Of a stretch of 64,000 nt of DNA, positions 52,851 through 62,495 are shown in pieces. The notes beneath the pieces are model-generated. The model worked only from the letters and a program-made list of their open reading frames with translations, was not told the DNA's origin and made no database searches. Made by a program: the position numbers and the translations under genes. The first letter of the stretch is position 1. Each line of letters opens with the position of its first letter. Origin of the DNA: Chitinophagaceae bacterium UBA1946 (lineage in GTDB: Bacteria > Bacteroidota > Bacteroidia > Chitinophagales > Chitinophagaceae); contig DDEU01000088.1 of assembly GCA_002336815.1 (NCBI GenBank), forward strand, positions 143,030 through 207,029, written 5' to 3'.

Positions 52851-53053
52851 AATTTATAATTTAATACATGCAGTACAACAATCGGGATGCCGGGAATAAT
52901 TGAAGGCCTTGTCCTGGCAAAAAAATTTCGTCAACATAAAATGTAAGCCCCGGAGATAAGCAGGTACGGCCTATACAGCGGGTGCCGGGTAAAAGACTGG
53001 CAGACGCTGTAAATAACTGGCAGGGAATTGGCACCACTACCCAAAACGACAAC

Positions 53054-53374
53054 ATGAAAGACGAAACCATTGCAGCAGAATTTACTGCCGACCTGAGAGA
53101 TTTCCTGGAAAGAAGAGGCTATACACAGGTCGTTTCACTGGGCATTGAACCCAAAGAAGTGAATGATGCCAGCGAACCTGAAACAGGAAAAGAAAATTAC
53201 TGGCTGGAACCGGTGAAACCGGATGACGAAAGAGTAAGCGGACAGGAAGATAATACTGTGCTCCATTCGATCGGTGCCGCAGAAGTGATGAGTATGGTGG
53301 ATGGGGAGGATAATATCCAGTACATGGTAAAAGTTCCCCTGGTTGATTACAATGATTACTTAGCTAAAAGATAA
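53054..53374 (+). CDS. Hypothetical protein
   Basis: This 106-residue protein has no signal peptide or membrane segment. It is acidic, with a helical N-terminal part (MKDETIAAEFTADLRDFLERRGYTQVV) and a C-terminal region with VMSMVDGEDNIQYMVKVPL that looks beta-rich. The family was not recognised. The frame opens further up to a GTG at 52982, but the ATG at 53054 gives a better start; neither choice is certain. It is convergent with glnN and shares the hairpin at 53392-53428. Confidence 0.62.
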   Translation: MKDETIAAEFTADLRDFLERRGYTQVVSLGIEPKEVNDASEPETGKENYWLEPVKPDDERVSGQEDNTVLHSIGAAEVMSMVDGEDNIQYMVKVPLVDYNDYLAKR

Positions 53375-53391
53375 ATCTTATACTCTGCAAC

Positions 53392-53428
53392 AAAAAACCC
53401 GGCCACTAAAAGTGAACCGGGTAATTTT
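53392..53428. terminator. Terminator between the hypothetical gene and glnN
   Basis: A stem ACCCGG/CCGGGT (53397-53402 with 53417-53422) has inner CACT/AGTG pairing. The run of T is stronger on the minus strand (six T), so it mainly ends glnN transcripts; plus-strand termination is possible (AATTTTAC). Confidence 0.78.
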
Positions 53429-53490
53429 ACGATTGCTTGCCAGCTATTTTATCAGTATTTAGTACTGCGTAATTAGTAATGAGCGGGTGC

Positions 53491-55683
53491 TTATCTCAGG
53501 AACAACATTTCCCTGTACTTAGGCAACTGCCAGTAAGTATCGTCCAGTACCAGTTCCAGCTTGTCTACCTGGTAACGGATGGCATCAAAATATTTGCCCT
53601 TTACGTTGTCGCAATAAGCAATGGCTTTTTCTTTATTGTCTGTTAATTCATTTGCTTTTTTCCTTTCTTCGATCATGCTTTTTACACCGGCACCCATCGC
53701 AGTAATGTGCTTGCTGATATCTTTTACAATATCCAGCTGGCTGCTGTAAGCAGATTCATCCAGGCCGGCGTCTTTCATGCCTTTGATGTTTTCTAGCAAC
53801 ACGTTCTGGTATTTTACCGCAGATGGTAATATCACCGAAGTAGCCAGTTCACCCATGATCCTTGCTTCAATCTGTACCTTTTTAATGTAGGCTTCCAGCA
53901 TGATCTCGTGTCTTGCTTCCAGTTCTGCATGATTGTAAACGCCATTGCTTTCGAACAAATGTTTTGCCTTGTCGGCGATATAAGCATCTAGGGCCAATGG
54001 TGTAGTTTTTACATTTGGCAATCCCCTTTTTTCTGCTTCTGCAGCCCACTCATCGCTGTAACCATCTCCTTCAAACAATACTTTTTTGCTTTCAACAATG
54101 TATTTCTGTATCACGTGCATGATGGCGATCTCTTTCTTCTCTCCTTTCTCAATGATCGCATCTACATCCTGCTTAAAGGTTTTCAATGTATCTGCAACAA
54201 TGGTGTTCAATACTGTCATGGCATTGGCACAGTTGGCAGCAGAACCCACCGCACGGAATTCAAATTTATTCCCGGTGAAGGCAAATGGAGAAGTACGGTT
54301 ACGATCGGTATTATCCAGCATCAACTCCGGGATGGTTTTATGAATATCCAGTTTCAGCATGGCTTCATCCTGTTCATCAAACTTGTCGCCCACCCGGGTT
54401 TCAACCTGGTTCAGCACTTCGCTCAGGTACTTACCAATAAAGATAGAAATGATGGCAGGCGGCGCTTCATTGGCACCCAGCCTGTGATCATTACCGGCAC
54501 TGGCGATAGATGCCCTTAACAGTTCAGAATAATCATGCACCGCTTTGATGGTATTTACAAAGAAAGTAAGGAACATCAGATTGGTTTTCGGCGTTTTACC
54601 GGGAGCCAGCAGGTTTACACCTGTATCGGTGGCAATGCTCCAGTTATTGTGCTTACCACTTCCGTTGATACCGGCGAATGGCTTTTCGTGTAACAATACT
54701 TTTAAGCCATGACGTTTGGCAACCCTTGTCATCACATCCATCAGCAAAGTATTGTGATCAACGGCCAGGTTGGCTTCTTCAAAGATGGGCGCACACTCAA
54801 ACTGTGAAGGTGCTACTTCATTATGCCTTGTACGCAAAGGAATACCGAGCTTGTAAGCCTCATTCTCAAAATCTCTCATGTATGCATACACTCTTTCAGG
54901 AATGGCCCCGAAATAATGATCTTCCAGTTGTTGTCCTTTTGCTGGTGCATGGCCAAAAACAGTGCGGCCTGTCATGGTGATATCCGGGCGGGCATTGGCC
55001 AGGCCTGCATCGATCACAAAATATTCCTGCTCCCATCCAAGGGTTGCAGTTACCTTGGTAACATTCTTATCAAAATACTGGCAAACATCAACGGCTGCTT
55101 TATCCAGCGCTACCAGTGCCTTGATCAATGGTGTTTTTGCATCCAGCGACTCGCCGGTATATGAAACAAAGATGGTAGGAATGCAAAGCGTTTTGCCTTC
55201 GCCGATCTCCATGATAAAAGGAGGAGAAGAAGGATCCCACCCTGTATAACCACGGGCTTCGAAAGTTGCCCTTAAACCACCGGATGGAAAAGAAGAAGCA
55301 TCCGGCTCCTGCTGGATCAATGCGGCGCCTTCAAATTCTTCGATCGGCGTACCATCACCCTTTAATGTAAAAAATGAATCATGTTTTTCTGCAGACAGGT
55401 CGGTCAGTGGCTGAAACCAGTGCGTATAATGCGTAACGCCCTTGCTTTCTGCCCAGGCCTTTAAACCATTTGCAATCTGGTTGCCCATGCTGCGATCAAT
55501 TTTCTTGTTGTTCCTGGTAGAACCAACGAGGCTTTTATAAGCTTCATCGCTTAAATATTGACGGGCTACTTTTAATGTGAATACATTTTCTCCAAAAATG
55601 GCGGTCACTTTTGCAGGACTTTTCACTGTAACGTCCTTCACATTTTCTAAATTGTCAATTGCCTTAAAACGTAAAGATTGCAT
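53491..55683 (-). CDS. glnN: Glutamine synthetase, type III
   Basis: This 730-residue enzyme makes glutamine from glutamate and ammonia with ATP. Type III enzymes are far longer than type I (about 450 residues), form hexameric rings and are common in Bacteroidota. Family features are visible: a long N-terminal domain (residues 1-~200, with SMGNQIANGLKAWAESKGV and YTHWFQPLTDLSAEKHDSF), TLGWEQEYFVID, the RTRHNEVAPSQFECAPI motif, and FAGINGSGKHNNWS with metal- and ATP-binding residues. It is the main ammonia-assimilation gene seen here. No exact TAnnTTTG box was found upstream. Confidence 0.95.
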   Translation of the reverse strand: MQSLRFKAIDNLENVKDVTVKSPAKVTAIFGENVFTLKVARQYLSDEAYKSLVGSTRNNKKIDRSMGNQIANGLKAWAESKGVTHYTHWFQPLTDLSAEKHDSFFTLKGDGTPIEEFEGAALIQQEPDASSFPSGGLRATFEARGYTGWDPSSPPFIMEIGEGKTLCIPTIFVSYTGESLDAKTPLIKALVALDKAAVDVCQYFDKNVTKVTATLGWEQEYFVIDAGLANARPDITMTGRTVFGHAPAKGQQLEDHYFGAIPERVYAYMRDFENEAYKLGIPLRTRHNEVAPSQFECAPIFEEANLAVDHNTLLMDVMTRVAKRHGLKVLLHEKPFAGINGSGKHNNWSIATDTGVNLLAPGKTPKTNLMFLTFFVNTIKAVHDYSELLRASIASAGNDHRLGANEAPPAIISIFIGKYLSEVLNQVETRVGDKFDEQDEAMLKLDIHKTIPELMLDNTDRNRTSPFAFTGNKFEFRAVGSAANCANAMTVLNTIVADTLKTFKQDVDAIIEKGEKKEIAIMHVIQKYIVESKKVLFEGDGYSDEWAAEAEKRGLPNVKTTPLALDAYIADKAKHLFESNGVYNHAELEARHEIMLEAYIKKVQIEARIMGELATSVILPSAVKYQNVLLENIKGMKDAGLDESAYSSQLDIVKDISKHITAMGAGVKSMIEERKKANELTDNKEKAIAYCDNVKGKYFDAIRYQVDKLELVLDDTYWQLPKYREMLFLR

Positions 55684-55789
55684 ATTTTTTTAAATTTTGT
55701 GGTTGCAAAATAGTAAATAATATTTCAATAAATCAGTTTTGTTGCGAAAAAATCAAAAAATCAGGAGAAAATCAGGATAAAATGAAACA

Positions 55790-57058
55790 TTACACAATTT
55801 TATAATTAAACAGCCTGTTTGGCAAACGTTTCCAGTCAATGTTGAATAGAAAGGGGGCTAAAAGGAAGGGCAGGTAAATAGAACGGTACCGTACGATGGC
55901 CCCGATCACGGGCACAGTATATCCTATAATGATGCAGACAGAAAGCCCGAAGAACAAACCAAATAAGGCAAATGGTTCATTAAGGGTGGACTCCCTTTTC
56001 TTAAAGAAAAAATAGGCAAGGATCAGTAGCTCATAAAAAAGCAGTTCGATGCTCAATGGTAATAACAGGGTAGACAATTTTACATCAGTTACAAAGGGCC
56101 GGAGTAAACTGTGTTGCAGGGCCTGCGGCAGTACCTGCAGGTAACTGCCTGCGGAAGCTTCCAGTTTTGTGAGCGGGATGGTGGTATTCCCTTTTTCCAA
56201 TGCAAAAAAATCTGCCTGCTTTTGAGCCATGTAGGCCGGCAGGCTCACCGCAGGTAACACACGGCCAATCGTAAAAAACAGGAACACCGCCATTAAATAC
56301 ATGGATATAAAAACAATGATGGGGGAATATTTTTTTTTGCTGGAAATGATCCAGGCGGCAAGGGCCGGCAGTAAAGCGGCCGCAATGAAGTTCCTGAACA
56401 GGAATACGATCACGAATGCGGTGAAGATGTATAGCAACCGTATGATCACAGCACCTTTTTGGTTTAATAACTGGTACACGTTAAAAACGATCACACCAAT
56501 GGCAGCCAGCATCAGGCCATCCTTATGAATGGTACTGCCATAAAAAAGTAAGGAAGGAAGGAGGAACAATGCAATAGCCAGCAACCTTTTATCAGTTTTA
56601 TACACATTGCTGAATACCCGGTATAAACCGATATGTCCAAAGAATATAAGGAAATTATACAGCACCACATTGGTATAGTAATTACCCCCGCTGAACACAT
56701 CGAATACAGATACCAGTTTAATGATGAGGTTGGTCTTTAGATCATTCCAATAAGAGTTCTGCGTTTGCAGAAGGCCATGATAGCCATCACTGTAGCCGGT
56801 ATAAAAAAGATTGCTGAAATATTCCGCCGGGTGGGTAAACAGTAACCGGTACTCTTTTAATGCATCGGCATGATAATTCCAGGTGTCTGTATTGGCTTTA
56901 CCTTCTGTGATGAAGCCTCCAACAACACCAGCGGCTACATTGCAGATAAACAGTGCGATCACCAGCCCTGTACCTAACCCGGCTTTCCGTACAAATCTTA
57001 TCCTGCTGATGAAGAAAATTGTTGCAATCAACCACGAAAAAAAAACAAGATAGTTCAC
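55790..57058 (-). CDS. Multipass membrane protein, polymerase/EpsG-like
   Basis: This 422-residue protein has about 10-12 hydrophobic segments with a large external loop near residues 52-125 (WNYHADALKEYRLLFTHPAEYF). The motif LLPSLLFYGSTIHKDGLML recalls EpsG/Wzy-type polysaccharide polymerases and other GT-C-like proteins, but no diagnostic signature was found, so the function is not assigned. The start is a GTG at 57058, directly after an in-frame stop. It lies upstream of glnN on the same strand (106-bp gap). Confidence 0.6.
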   Translation of the reverse strand: MNYLVFFSWLIATIFFISRIRFVRKAGLGTGLVIALFICNVAAGVVGGFITEGKANTDTWNYHADALKEYRLLFTHPAEYFSNLFYTGYSDGYHGLLQTQNSYWNDLKTNLIIKLVSVFDVFSGGNYYTNVVLYNFLIFFGHIGLYRVFSNVYKTDKRLLAIALFLLPSLLFYGSTIHKDGLMLAAIGVIVFNVYQLLNQKGAVIIRLLYIFTAFVIVFLFRNFIAAALLPALAAWIISSKKKYSPIIVFISMYLMAVFLFFTIGRVLPAVSLPAYMAQKQADFFALEKGNTTIPLTKLEASAGSYLQVLPQALQHSLLRPFVTDVKLSTLLLPLSIELLFYELLILAYFFFKKRESTLNEPFALFGLFFGLSVCIIIGYTVPVIGAIVRYRSIYLPFLLAPFLFNIDWKRLPNRLFNYKIV

Positions 57059-57131
57059 TCAAAAAAATTATTGGGGGAAGTTAGTTAAAATAATAACGAT
57101 TCCTCATCAGCAGTAAATTGATTACAGGTTG

Positions 57132-57139
57132 TACTTTCG
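57132..57139 (+). promoter_or_regulatory. Near-match -7 promoter box for purL
   Basis: TACTTTCG differs from TAnnTTTG by one base. It lies 17 bp before the purL ATG at 57157, the same spacing as the exact boxes of other genes in the window. Confidence 0.35.
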
Positions 57140-57156
57140 CAACTCTAAAACGCATT

Positions 57157-59397
57157 ATGGAAATCACCGCAAAAACCGCCGAAGAACTAAGGCTTACTGA
57201 AGCCGAATTTGAACTGATAAAAGTAAAGCTTGGCCGCACACCCAATTTTACGGAGCTCTGCTGCTTCAGCGCTATGTGGAGTGAGCATTGCAGTTATAAG
57301 AACTCCATCAAGTGGTTGAAAACATTGCCCCGTGAGGGAAAAAAGATGCTCGTAAAAGCCGGCGAAGAGAATGCAGGCCTCATGGATATCGGTGACGGGT
57401 ACGGTGTAGTATTTAAAATTGAAAGCCACAATCATCCCAGCGCCATTGAACCCTTCCAGGGTGCGGCCACGGGTGTAGGCGGTATCCATCGTGATATCTT
57501 TACCATGGGAGCCAGGCCTATTGCATCATTGAATTCACTGCGCTTTGGCAAACTGACCGAATCAAAAACACAGCACCTGCTGGCCGGGGTGGTGCATGGC
57601 ATTGGCCATTACGGCAACTGCTTTGGCGTGCCTACGGTGGGCGGCGAAATATATTTTGAAGAATGTTATCATACCAACCCGCTGGTAAATGCCATGAGTG
57701 TTGGGGTATTGAAAAATGGCGAAACCGTTTCAGCCACAGCTGGCAATGTAAAAGGCAACCCGGTTTTTTTTGTAGGTAGTGCTACCGGCAAAGATGGCAT
57801 TGGAGGTGCATCCTTCGCCTCTGCGAATATCACGGCAGACAGTGCAGAAGATCTGCCTGCCGTACAGGTGGGCGATCCTTTCCAGGAAAAGAAATTGCTG
57901 GAAGCCTGCCTGGAAGTGATCAAAACAAATGCACTGGTGGGTATGCAGGATATGGGTGCCGCAGGCATCATTTGTTCTACTGCGGAAATGAGTGCCAAAG
58001 GCGGTGCCGGCATGAGGATTGACCTTGATAAAGTGCCGATGCGGCAGCAACATATGAAAGCATGGGAATTGTTGCTGAGCGAAAGCCAGGAACGCATGCT
58101 GATGGTGGTTGAAAAAGGAAAGGAAGAAGCGGTAAAAAAAGTATTTGAAAAATGGGATCTGCCCTGCAGTGAGATTGGAGAAGTAACGGACAACGGCATG
58201 CTGCAGTTTTATATGAATGGGGTACTGGAAGCCGAAGTGCCTGCAGAAGAACTGGTACTGGGTGGCGGTGCTCCGCAGTATGAAAGAGCATACAGTACGC
58301 CGGCCTACCTGGAAGAGATTAAAAAATTCGATCCTGCTGCTATTGCTGTTCCGGCTGATCTTAAAACAGTAGCAGTGCAACTGATCGAGATACCCAATAT
58401 CGCCAGCAAGCGCTGGGTGTATGAACAATACGACAGCATGGTAGGAGCCGGCAGCGCCAGCACCAATGCGCCAAGCGATGCTGCTATTGTAATTGCCAAA
58501 CCTACCAATAAAGGCCTGGCGCTTACCACCGATTGTAACAGCCGCTATGTTTTTGCCGATCCACGCAAAGGTGCCATGATCGCTGTGGCTGAGGCCGCCA
58601 GGAATATTGTTTGCAGCGGCGGCCATCCGTTGGGCATCACCAATTGCCTCAATTTTGGCAACCCTTACAACCCGGAAGTATATTACCAGTTTGTAAACGC
58701 CATACAGGGAATGGGCGAAGCCTGTATTAAATTTGACACTCCTGTAACCGGTGGCAACGTGAGTTTTTACAACCAGTCACCTGACGGTCCCGTGTACCCC
58801 ACCCCAACCATCGGCATGGTAGGTGTACTGGAGAACGTGGATGAAAAGATGACGATGGACTTTAAAGCGGCCGGTGATGTGATCATACTGATCGGCAGTA
58901 GTAAGGATGATATCAATTCATCAGAATACCTGCACAAGCTGCATGGCGTTGAGTATAGCCCAGCTCCTTATTTTGAGCTGGAAGAAGAGTTTGTATTACA
59001 GAAAGCCATTACGCAGTTGATCGCAAACAAACTGATCAATTCAGCACATGATGTTAGCGAAGGTGGAATGTTTATTGCGCTTGTTGAAAGTTGCTTTAAC
59101 CGCAACCTTGGATTCGATATCAACACAGATGCGTCTGTAAGAAAAGATGCTTACCTGTTTGGCGAAGCACAAAGTCGTGTAGTGGTTTCCGTGAGTACGC
59201 AGCGGCTGACTGAGGTGAAAAACCTGCTGGTATCCTTAAACATTCCTTTTCAGCAGGCAGGCACCGTAACCGGTGGCGCTGTTACCATCAATGCAGAAAA
59301 TTGGGGAATGGTGAGCGAATGGAAGAGCAGGTATGACCAGGCGATCGGCAACCTGCTTGCAGGGCACGACGGGGAACAGGCGCTCTCTGCATTGTAG
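57157..59397 (+). CDS. purL: Phosphoribosylformylglycinamidine synthase subunit PurL (small type)
   Basis: This 746-residue enzyme converts FGAR to FGAM in purine synthesis. It is the ATP-dependent synthetase subunit that needs separate PurQ (glutaminase) and PurS; neither is in the window. Family motifs are clear: MWSEHCSYKNS, ESHNHPSAIEPFQGAATGVGG, DMGAAGI, and GVLENVDEKMTMDF near the C-terminal part. The length matches the ~740-residue type, not the ~1300-residue fused type. The ATG at 57157 (MEITAKTAEELRL) was chosen over the frame's upstream start at 57118. proC follows 50 bp downstream. Confidence 0.95.
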   Translation: MEITAKTAEELRLTEAEFELIKVKLGRTPNFTELCCFSAMWSEHCSYKNSIKWLKTLPREGKKMLVKAGEENAGLMDIGDGYGVVFKIESHNHPSAIEPFQGAATGVGGIHRDIFTMGARPIASLNSLRFGKLTESKTQHLLAGVVHGIGHYGNCFGVPTVGGEIYFEECYHTNPLVNAMSVGVLKNGETVSATAGNVKGNPVFFVGSATGKDGIGGASFASANITADSAEDLPAVQVGDPFQEKKLLEACLEVIKTNALVGMQDMGAAGIICSTAEMSAKGGAGMRIDLDKVPMRQQHMKAWELLLSESQERMLMVVEKGKEEAVKKVFEKWDLPCSEIGEVTDNGMLQFYMNGVLEAEVPAEELVLGGGAPQYERAYSTPAYLEEIKKFDPAAIAVPADLKTVAVQLIEIPNIASKRWVYEQYDSMVGAGSASTNAPSDAAIVIAKPTNKGLALTTDCNSRYVFADPRKGAMIAVAEAARNIVCSGGHPLGITNCLNFGNPYNPEVYYQFVNAIQGMGEACIKFDTPVTGGNVSFYNQSPDGPVYPTPTIGMVGVLENVDEKMTMDFKAAGDVIILIGSSKDDINSSEYLHKLHGVEYSPAPYFELEEEFVLQKAITQLIANKLINSAHDVSEGGMFIALVESCFNRNLGFDINTDASVRKDAYLFGEAQSRVVVSVSTQRLTEVKNLLVSLNIPFQQAGTVTGGAVTINAENWGMVSEWKSRYDQAIGNLLAGHDGEQALSAL

Positions 59398-59447
59398 CGG
59401 GACACAAACTTTTTGAAGAACAACCGTTTTAAGAATAAACAATAATT

Positions 59448-60242
59448 ATGTCAAAGAAAATAGCCATCATCGGCGGAGGAAACCTGGGTACTGCGATTGC
59501 AGAAGGATTGATCAAAAGCAGGTTCAGTAAAGCGGCTGACATCACCGTTACGAAAAGAAATACGGCCACCCTGGATGCACTGGCAAAAAAAGGAGTGCAG
59601 GTAACAACGGACAATAATGCGGCTATCCGCAACAGTGAGTTGGTGATACTGGCCATCAAACCATTCCAGGTAGCGGATGTATTGAACAGTGTAAAAAAAG
59701 ACCTTACCCCTAAACATATTTTAGTATCGGTGGTAACCGGCGTACTCATAAATGACCTGGCTGATACTATCAAAAAGAAAATAGCAATTTGCCGGGCCAT
59801 GCCCAATACGGCCATTGCCATACAGGATAGCATGACCTGTCTTAGCTTCAGTAATGCCGGGCCGGAACAGGTAAGTTTTGTAAAAGGGCTATTCGAAACG
59901 TTGGGGAAAGTAGCTATGATCGATGAAAAGCTGATGGATGCCGCCACAGTATTGGGCGCCTGCGGTACAGCCTATGCCATGCGTTATATCCGTGCCAATA
60001 TCCAGGGTGGTATCGAAATTGGTTTTGATGCGGTAACGGCCAACCTGATCGCTGCCCAAACTGTAAAGGGCGCTGCAGAATTATTGCTGCAAAAAGGCAC
60101 GCACCCCGAACAGGAAATTGATAAAGTAACTACGCCCAAGGGCTGCACCATCGCCGGCCTTAATGAAATGGAACACCAGGGTTTCAGCTCTTCACTTATT
60201 AAAGGAATTGCCACCAGTTATAATAAAATTGTAAAAGGATAA
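59448..60242 (+). CDS. proC: Pyrroline-5-carboxylate reductase
   Basis: This 264-residue enzyme reduces 1-pyrroline-5-carboxylate to proline with NAD(P)H, the last step of proline synthesis. A Rossmann start (KKIAIIGGGNLGTAIAEGL), AIKPFQVADVL, the R-A-M-P-N-T segment and the C-terminal signature VTTPKGCTIAGLNEME (substrate binding) identify it. It follows purL by 50 bp, probably in one transcript. Its stop codon directly abuts the stop of the convergent gene ending at 60243. Confidence 0.95.
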   Translation: MSKKIAIIGGGNLGTAIAEGLIKSRFSKAADITVTKRNTATLDALAKKGVQVTTDNNAAIRNSELVILAIKPFQVADVLNSVKKDLTPKHILVSVVTGVLINDLADTIKKKIAICRAMPNTAIAIQDSMTCLSFSNAGPEQVSFVKGLFETLGKVAMIDEKLMDAATVLGACGTAYAMRYIRANIQGGIEIGFDAVTANLIAAQTVKGAAELLLQKGTHPEQEIDKVTTPKGCTIAGLNEMEHQGFSSSLIKGIATSYNKIVKG

Positions 60243-61175
60243 TTATTCCAGTTTCCCCGACTCCATATTCAATACCAGCGGGCAGGAATAGAAACCTGCC
60301 GAAGGAGAAGTTTTGACTGCGTCCATCAACAATAAAGTATTCTCTACCAGGAAGGCCCTGCTGTAAAGCTTGCCCTGCCTGATATAAAATGCACCGTTGT
60401 ACTGGCAGCCCCATACTTTTCCTGAAAGCAATTCGCCTTCACCGGCATTATCAAAACTGATCCTGTACTGGTCGTAGAAAGCAGCCAGCGAAAAGCCAGT
60501 GGCATGTTTTTTCCCCTTTAGAAAATCTCCAAACGACAGGTATAAAGCATTGCTCCCCGAGGAGTCGGTAAGAGGCTGCTTTTGCTGAAACAAGAGCCGG
60601 GTAAATTCATCCTGCAGGTAATATTTTTCGTTGTGATGATTGTGCAGCGTAAATGAAGCCAGCATATCTTCAATGAACAATGCCGGCAGATCCTGCCATT
60701 CGTATTTCATAATGGCATTTCGGTTGAACACTGTATCAATTTTTCCTTTGTAAAAAAAACTATCTGCCCGCTTTGTAAAGAACAATGCCTTCACATGGCA
60801 GTTCATCGCTTCCTTCACCCCTGTTCTGTACAACCAGAAATTTCTGAGTACTACGATCACGCTATCGGCAAGAGCCGCAGAATCTGTTTTTATTTTAATG
60901 GCAGCATTCAGTTCCTCTTCAAACGGCCTGGCAGTAGTGATCTTTCTAAAACCGGCCCTGCTGTTTTGTTGTACAAAACCGGCAAATGCTTTTAAAGCAC
61001 GGCTGTCGATAAACCGGATACCGGCATAACGGTCATAACTAACCGGCAAATTAAAATGAGTGATGGCAACGGTTTCAGAACGCAGGGCAGCCGGGTCCTT
61101 TGCATGGATCAATTCACGCTGGGCAAAAGAAATATTGGTAACCGTCAAAAGAAAAAGCAGCAGGTAAGGCCTCAT
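60243..61175 (-). CDS. Hypothetical secreted protein
   Basis: This 310-residue protein starts with a signal peptide (MRPYLLLFLLTVTNISFAQ). The mature part is mixed alpha/beta, with no known motif or domain recognised; segments such as YEWQDLPALFIEDMLASF suggest a folded, single-domain protein. The start at 61175 was chosen from the signal peptide; upstream codons of the open frame would add a poorly matching n-region. Its stop is adjacent to that of proC, so no room is left for a terminator between the two genes. Confidence 0.65.
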   Translation of the reverse strand: MRPYLLLFLLTVTNISFAQRELIHAKDPAALRSETVAITHFNLPVSYDRYAGIRFIDSRALKAFAGFVQQNSRAGFRKITTARPFEEELNAAIKIKTDSAALADSVIVVLRNFWLYRTGVKEAMNCHVKALFFTKRADSFFYKGKIDTVFNRNAIMKYEWQDLPALFIEDMLASFTLHNHHNEKYYLQDEFTRLLFQQKQPLTDSSGSNALYLSFGDFLKGKKHATGFSLAAFYDQYRISFDNAGEGELLSGKVWGCQYNGAFYIRQGKLYSRAFLVENTLLLMDAVKTSPSAGFYSCPLVLNMESGKLE

Positions 61176-61288
61176 CCTGGTAAAAATAATTTGGGACGTT
61201 AAGTTAAATATTTTGCAGCATTCAATGGCCGGTTCTACGGTTTCCATCTTACACCATCACAGATCTTTACAGGAGCAACATTGCTGGT

Positions 61289-62377
61289 TCAACGGGCCGC
61301 TCGCCTGTAAAAATAATAAGTGAGGATGCCAAAGGCAATATTAGGAACCCATGCTGCTAAGACTGCCGGGAAGTTCCCTTTGGTTGCAAACACAATAGAA
61401 AAACGACTGAATAAAATATATAGTACACTCAGCAACACCCCGATAGCCAGGTGAAAGCCACTGCCACCTCTCACTTTTTTTGAAGACAGTATCGCCCCGA
61501 TCAGGGTAAGGATCAAAACAGATACGGGTATCGCATCCCTGTTGTAACGCTCTACCAACAGGTCGTTGATGCCTTCTGTACCTCTTAATTTTTGCAGTGC
61601 GATCAGCTCATTCAATTCACCGGTTCCAAGCCGGTCCTTTAAAAACTCGTCCCGGCGCAGATCCCTTGGCTTGAAATTATATTCCATGGTAAGAAACTGG
61701 TTGCGCTTGATCGTTTCCTTATCACCCGATAAAGTTCGTTCCACCACACCGGTTAACTTCCATTTTTTTGCAGCCGTATCCCATGCGATGGCATCACTGC
61801 GAAGGTTATACGCTAATTGATTGTGTAAAAAACGTTGTACAAAAAAGTTGCCGCCACTTTTAGTGGTAGTGTCAAAGTAACGGATGCCTGCGTAGGTATT
61901 CGAGTCGATCCGGAAATAATAATTCCTGCCCGAAAAATTACTGGCGTAGTCAAGCGAACTCGGGATATACTTTGCTTCAAAATTGCTCCATTGCTTGTTG
62001 GCTTTGGGCAATACAACATGGTAGCCCAGCCAAAGCATCAACGCTAAAAAGCCCCCGCCGATCCAATAGGGCAATAAAAACCTGCGAAAGCTTACCCCGC
62101 TGCTGAGGATGGCAACATTTTCTGAACGGTCTGCCATTTTGGAGGTAAAGAATATTACAGCGATGAAAACAAACAAGGGAAAAAGCATGGCATCGATACG
62201 GGGAATAAAGCCGCCATAATAATCAATAAAGATGCGCCAGGGCGATAAATGCGATTTTACAAAATCATCTGTTTTTTCGCTGATATCGATCACCACCACT
62301 ACCAGCGTCATCAGCAGGATGCAAAAAAAGAAAGTGGTTAAGAACTTCCTGAGTATATAGCGGTCGATTATCTTCAT
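61289..62377 (-). CDS. LptF/LptG family LPS-export permease
   Basis: This 362-residue inner-membrane protein belongs to the YjgP/YjgQ family that, with the LptB ATPase, moves lipopolysaccharide from the inner membrane into the periplasmic bridge. The start MKIIDRYILRKFLTTFFFC is the family signature, followed by three membrane helices, a large periplasmic domain (about 140-265) and three C-terminal helices. It could be LptF or LptG; many Bacteroidota carry two such proteins. The ATG at 62377 follows an exact -7 box by 12 bp. Confidence 0.9.
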   Translation of the reverse strand: MKIIDRYILRKFLTTFFFCILLMTLVVVVIDISEKTDDFVKSHLSPWRIFIDYYGGFIPRIDAMLFPLFVFIAVIFFTSKMADRSENVAILSSGVSFRRFLLPYWIGGGFLALMLWLGYHVVLPKANKQWSNFEAKYIPSSLDYASNFSGRNYYFRIDSNTYAGIRYFDTTTKSGGNFFVQRFLHNQLAYNLRSDAIAWDTAAKKWKLTGVVERTLSGDKETIKRNQFLTMEYNFKPRDLRRDEFLKDRLGTGELNELIALQKLRGTEGINDLLVERYNRDAIPVSVLILTLIGAILSSKKVRGGSGFHLAIGVLLSVLYILFSRFSIVFATKGNFPAVLAAWVPNIAFGILTYYFYRRAAR

Positions 62378-62389
62378 GATAAGTGGCTG

Positions 62390-62397
62390 CAAAACTA
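62390..62397 (-). promoter_or_regulatory. -7 promoter box (TAnnTTTG) for the LptF/LptG gene
   Basis: The minus strand reads TAGTTTTG, 12 bp before the ATG at 62377. It overlaps the 5' end of the longer open frame and supports the chosen start. Confidence 0.57.
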
Positions 62398-62449
62398 ACT
62401 GAAATTGATCAATGAAGAAGCGGCGTGGCCATCGCCGGGTAAGTTTAAC

Positions 62450-62475
62450 AAAAAGCCCCCGTTGAAGGCGGGGGC
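62450..62475 (-). terminator. Intrinsic terminator of the OmpA-like gene
   Basis: A GC-rich 7-bp stem (62455-62461 with 62469-62475, 7-nt loop) is followed on the minus strand by TTTTTGTT. Confidence 0.82.
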
Positions 62476-62495
62476 GTTATATCCTGGATAAAAAG

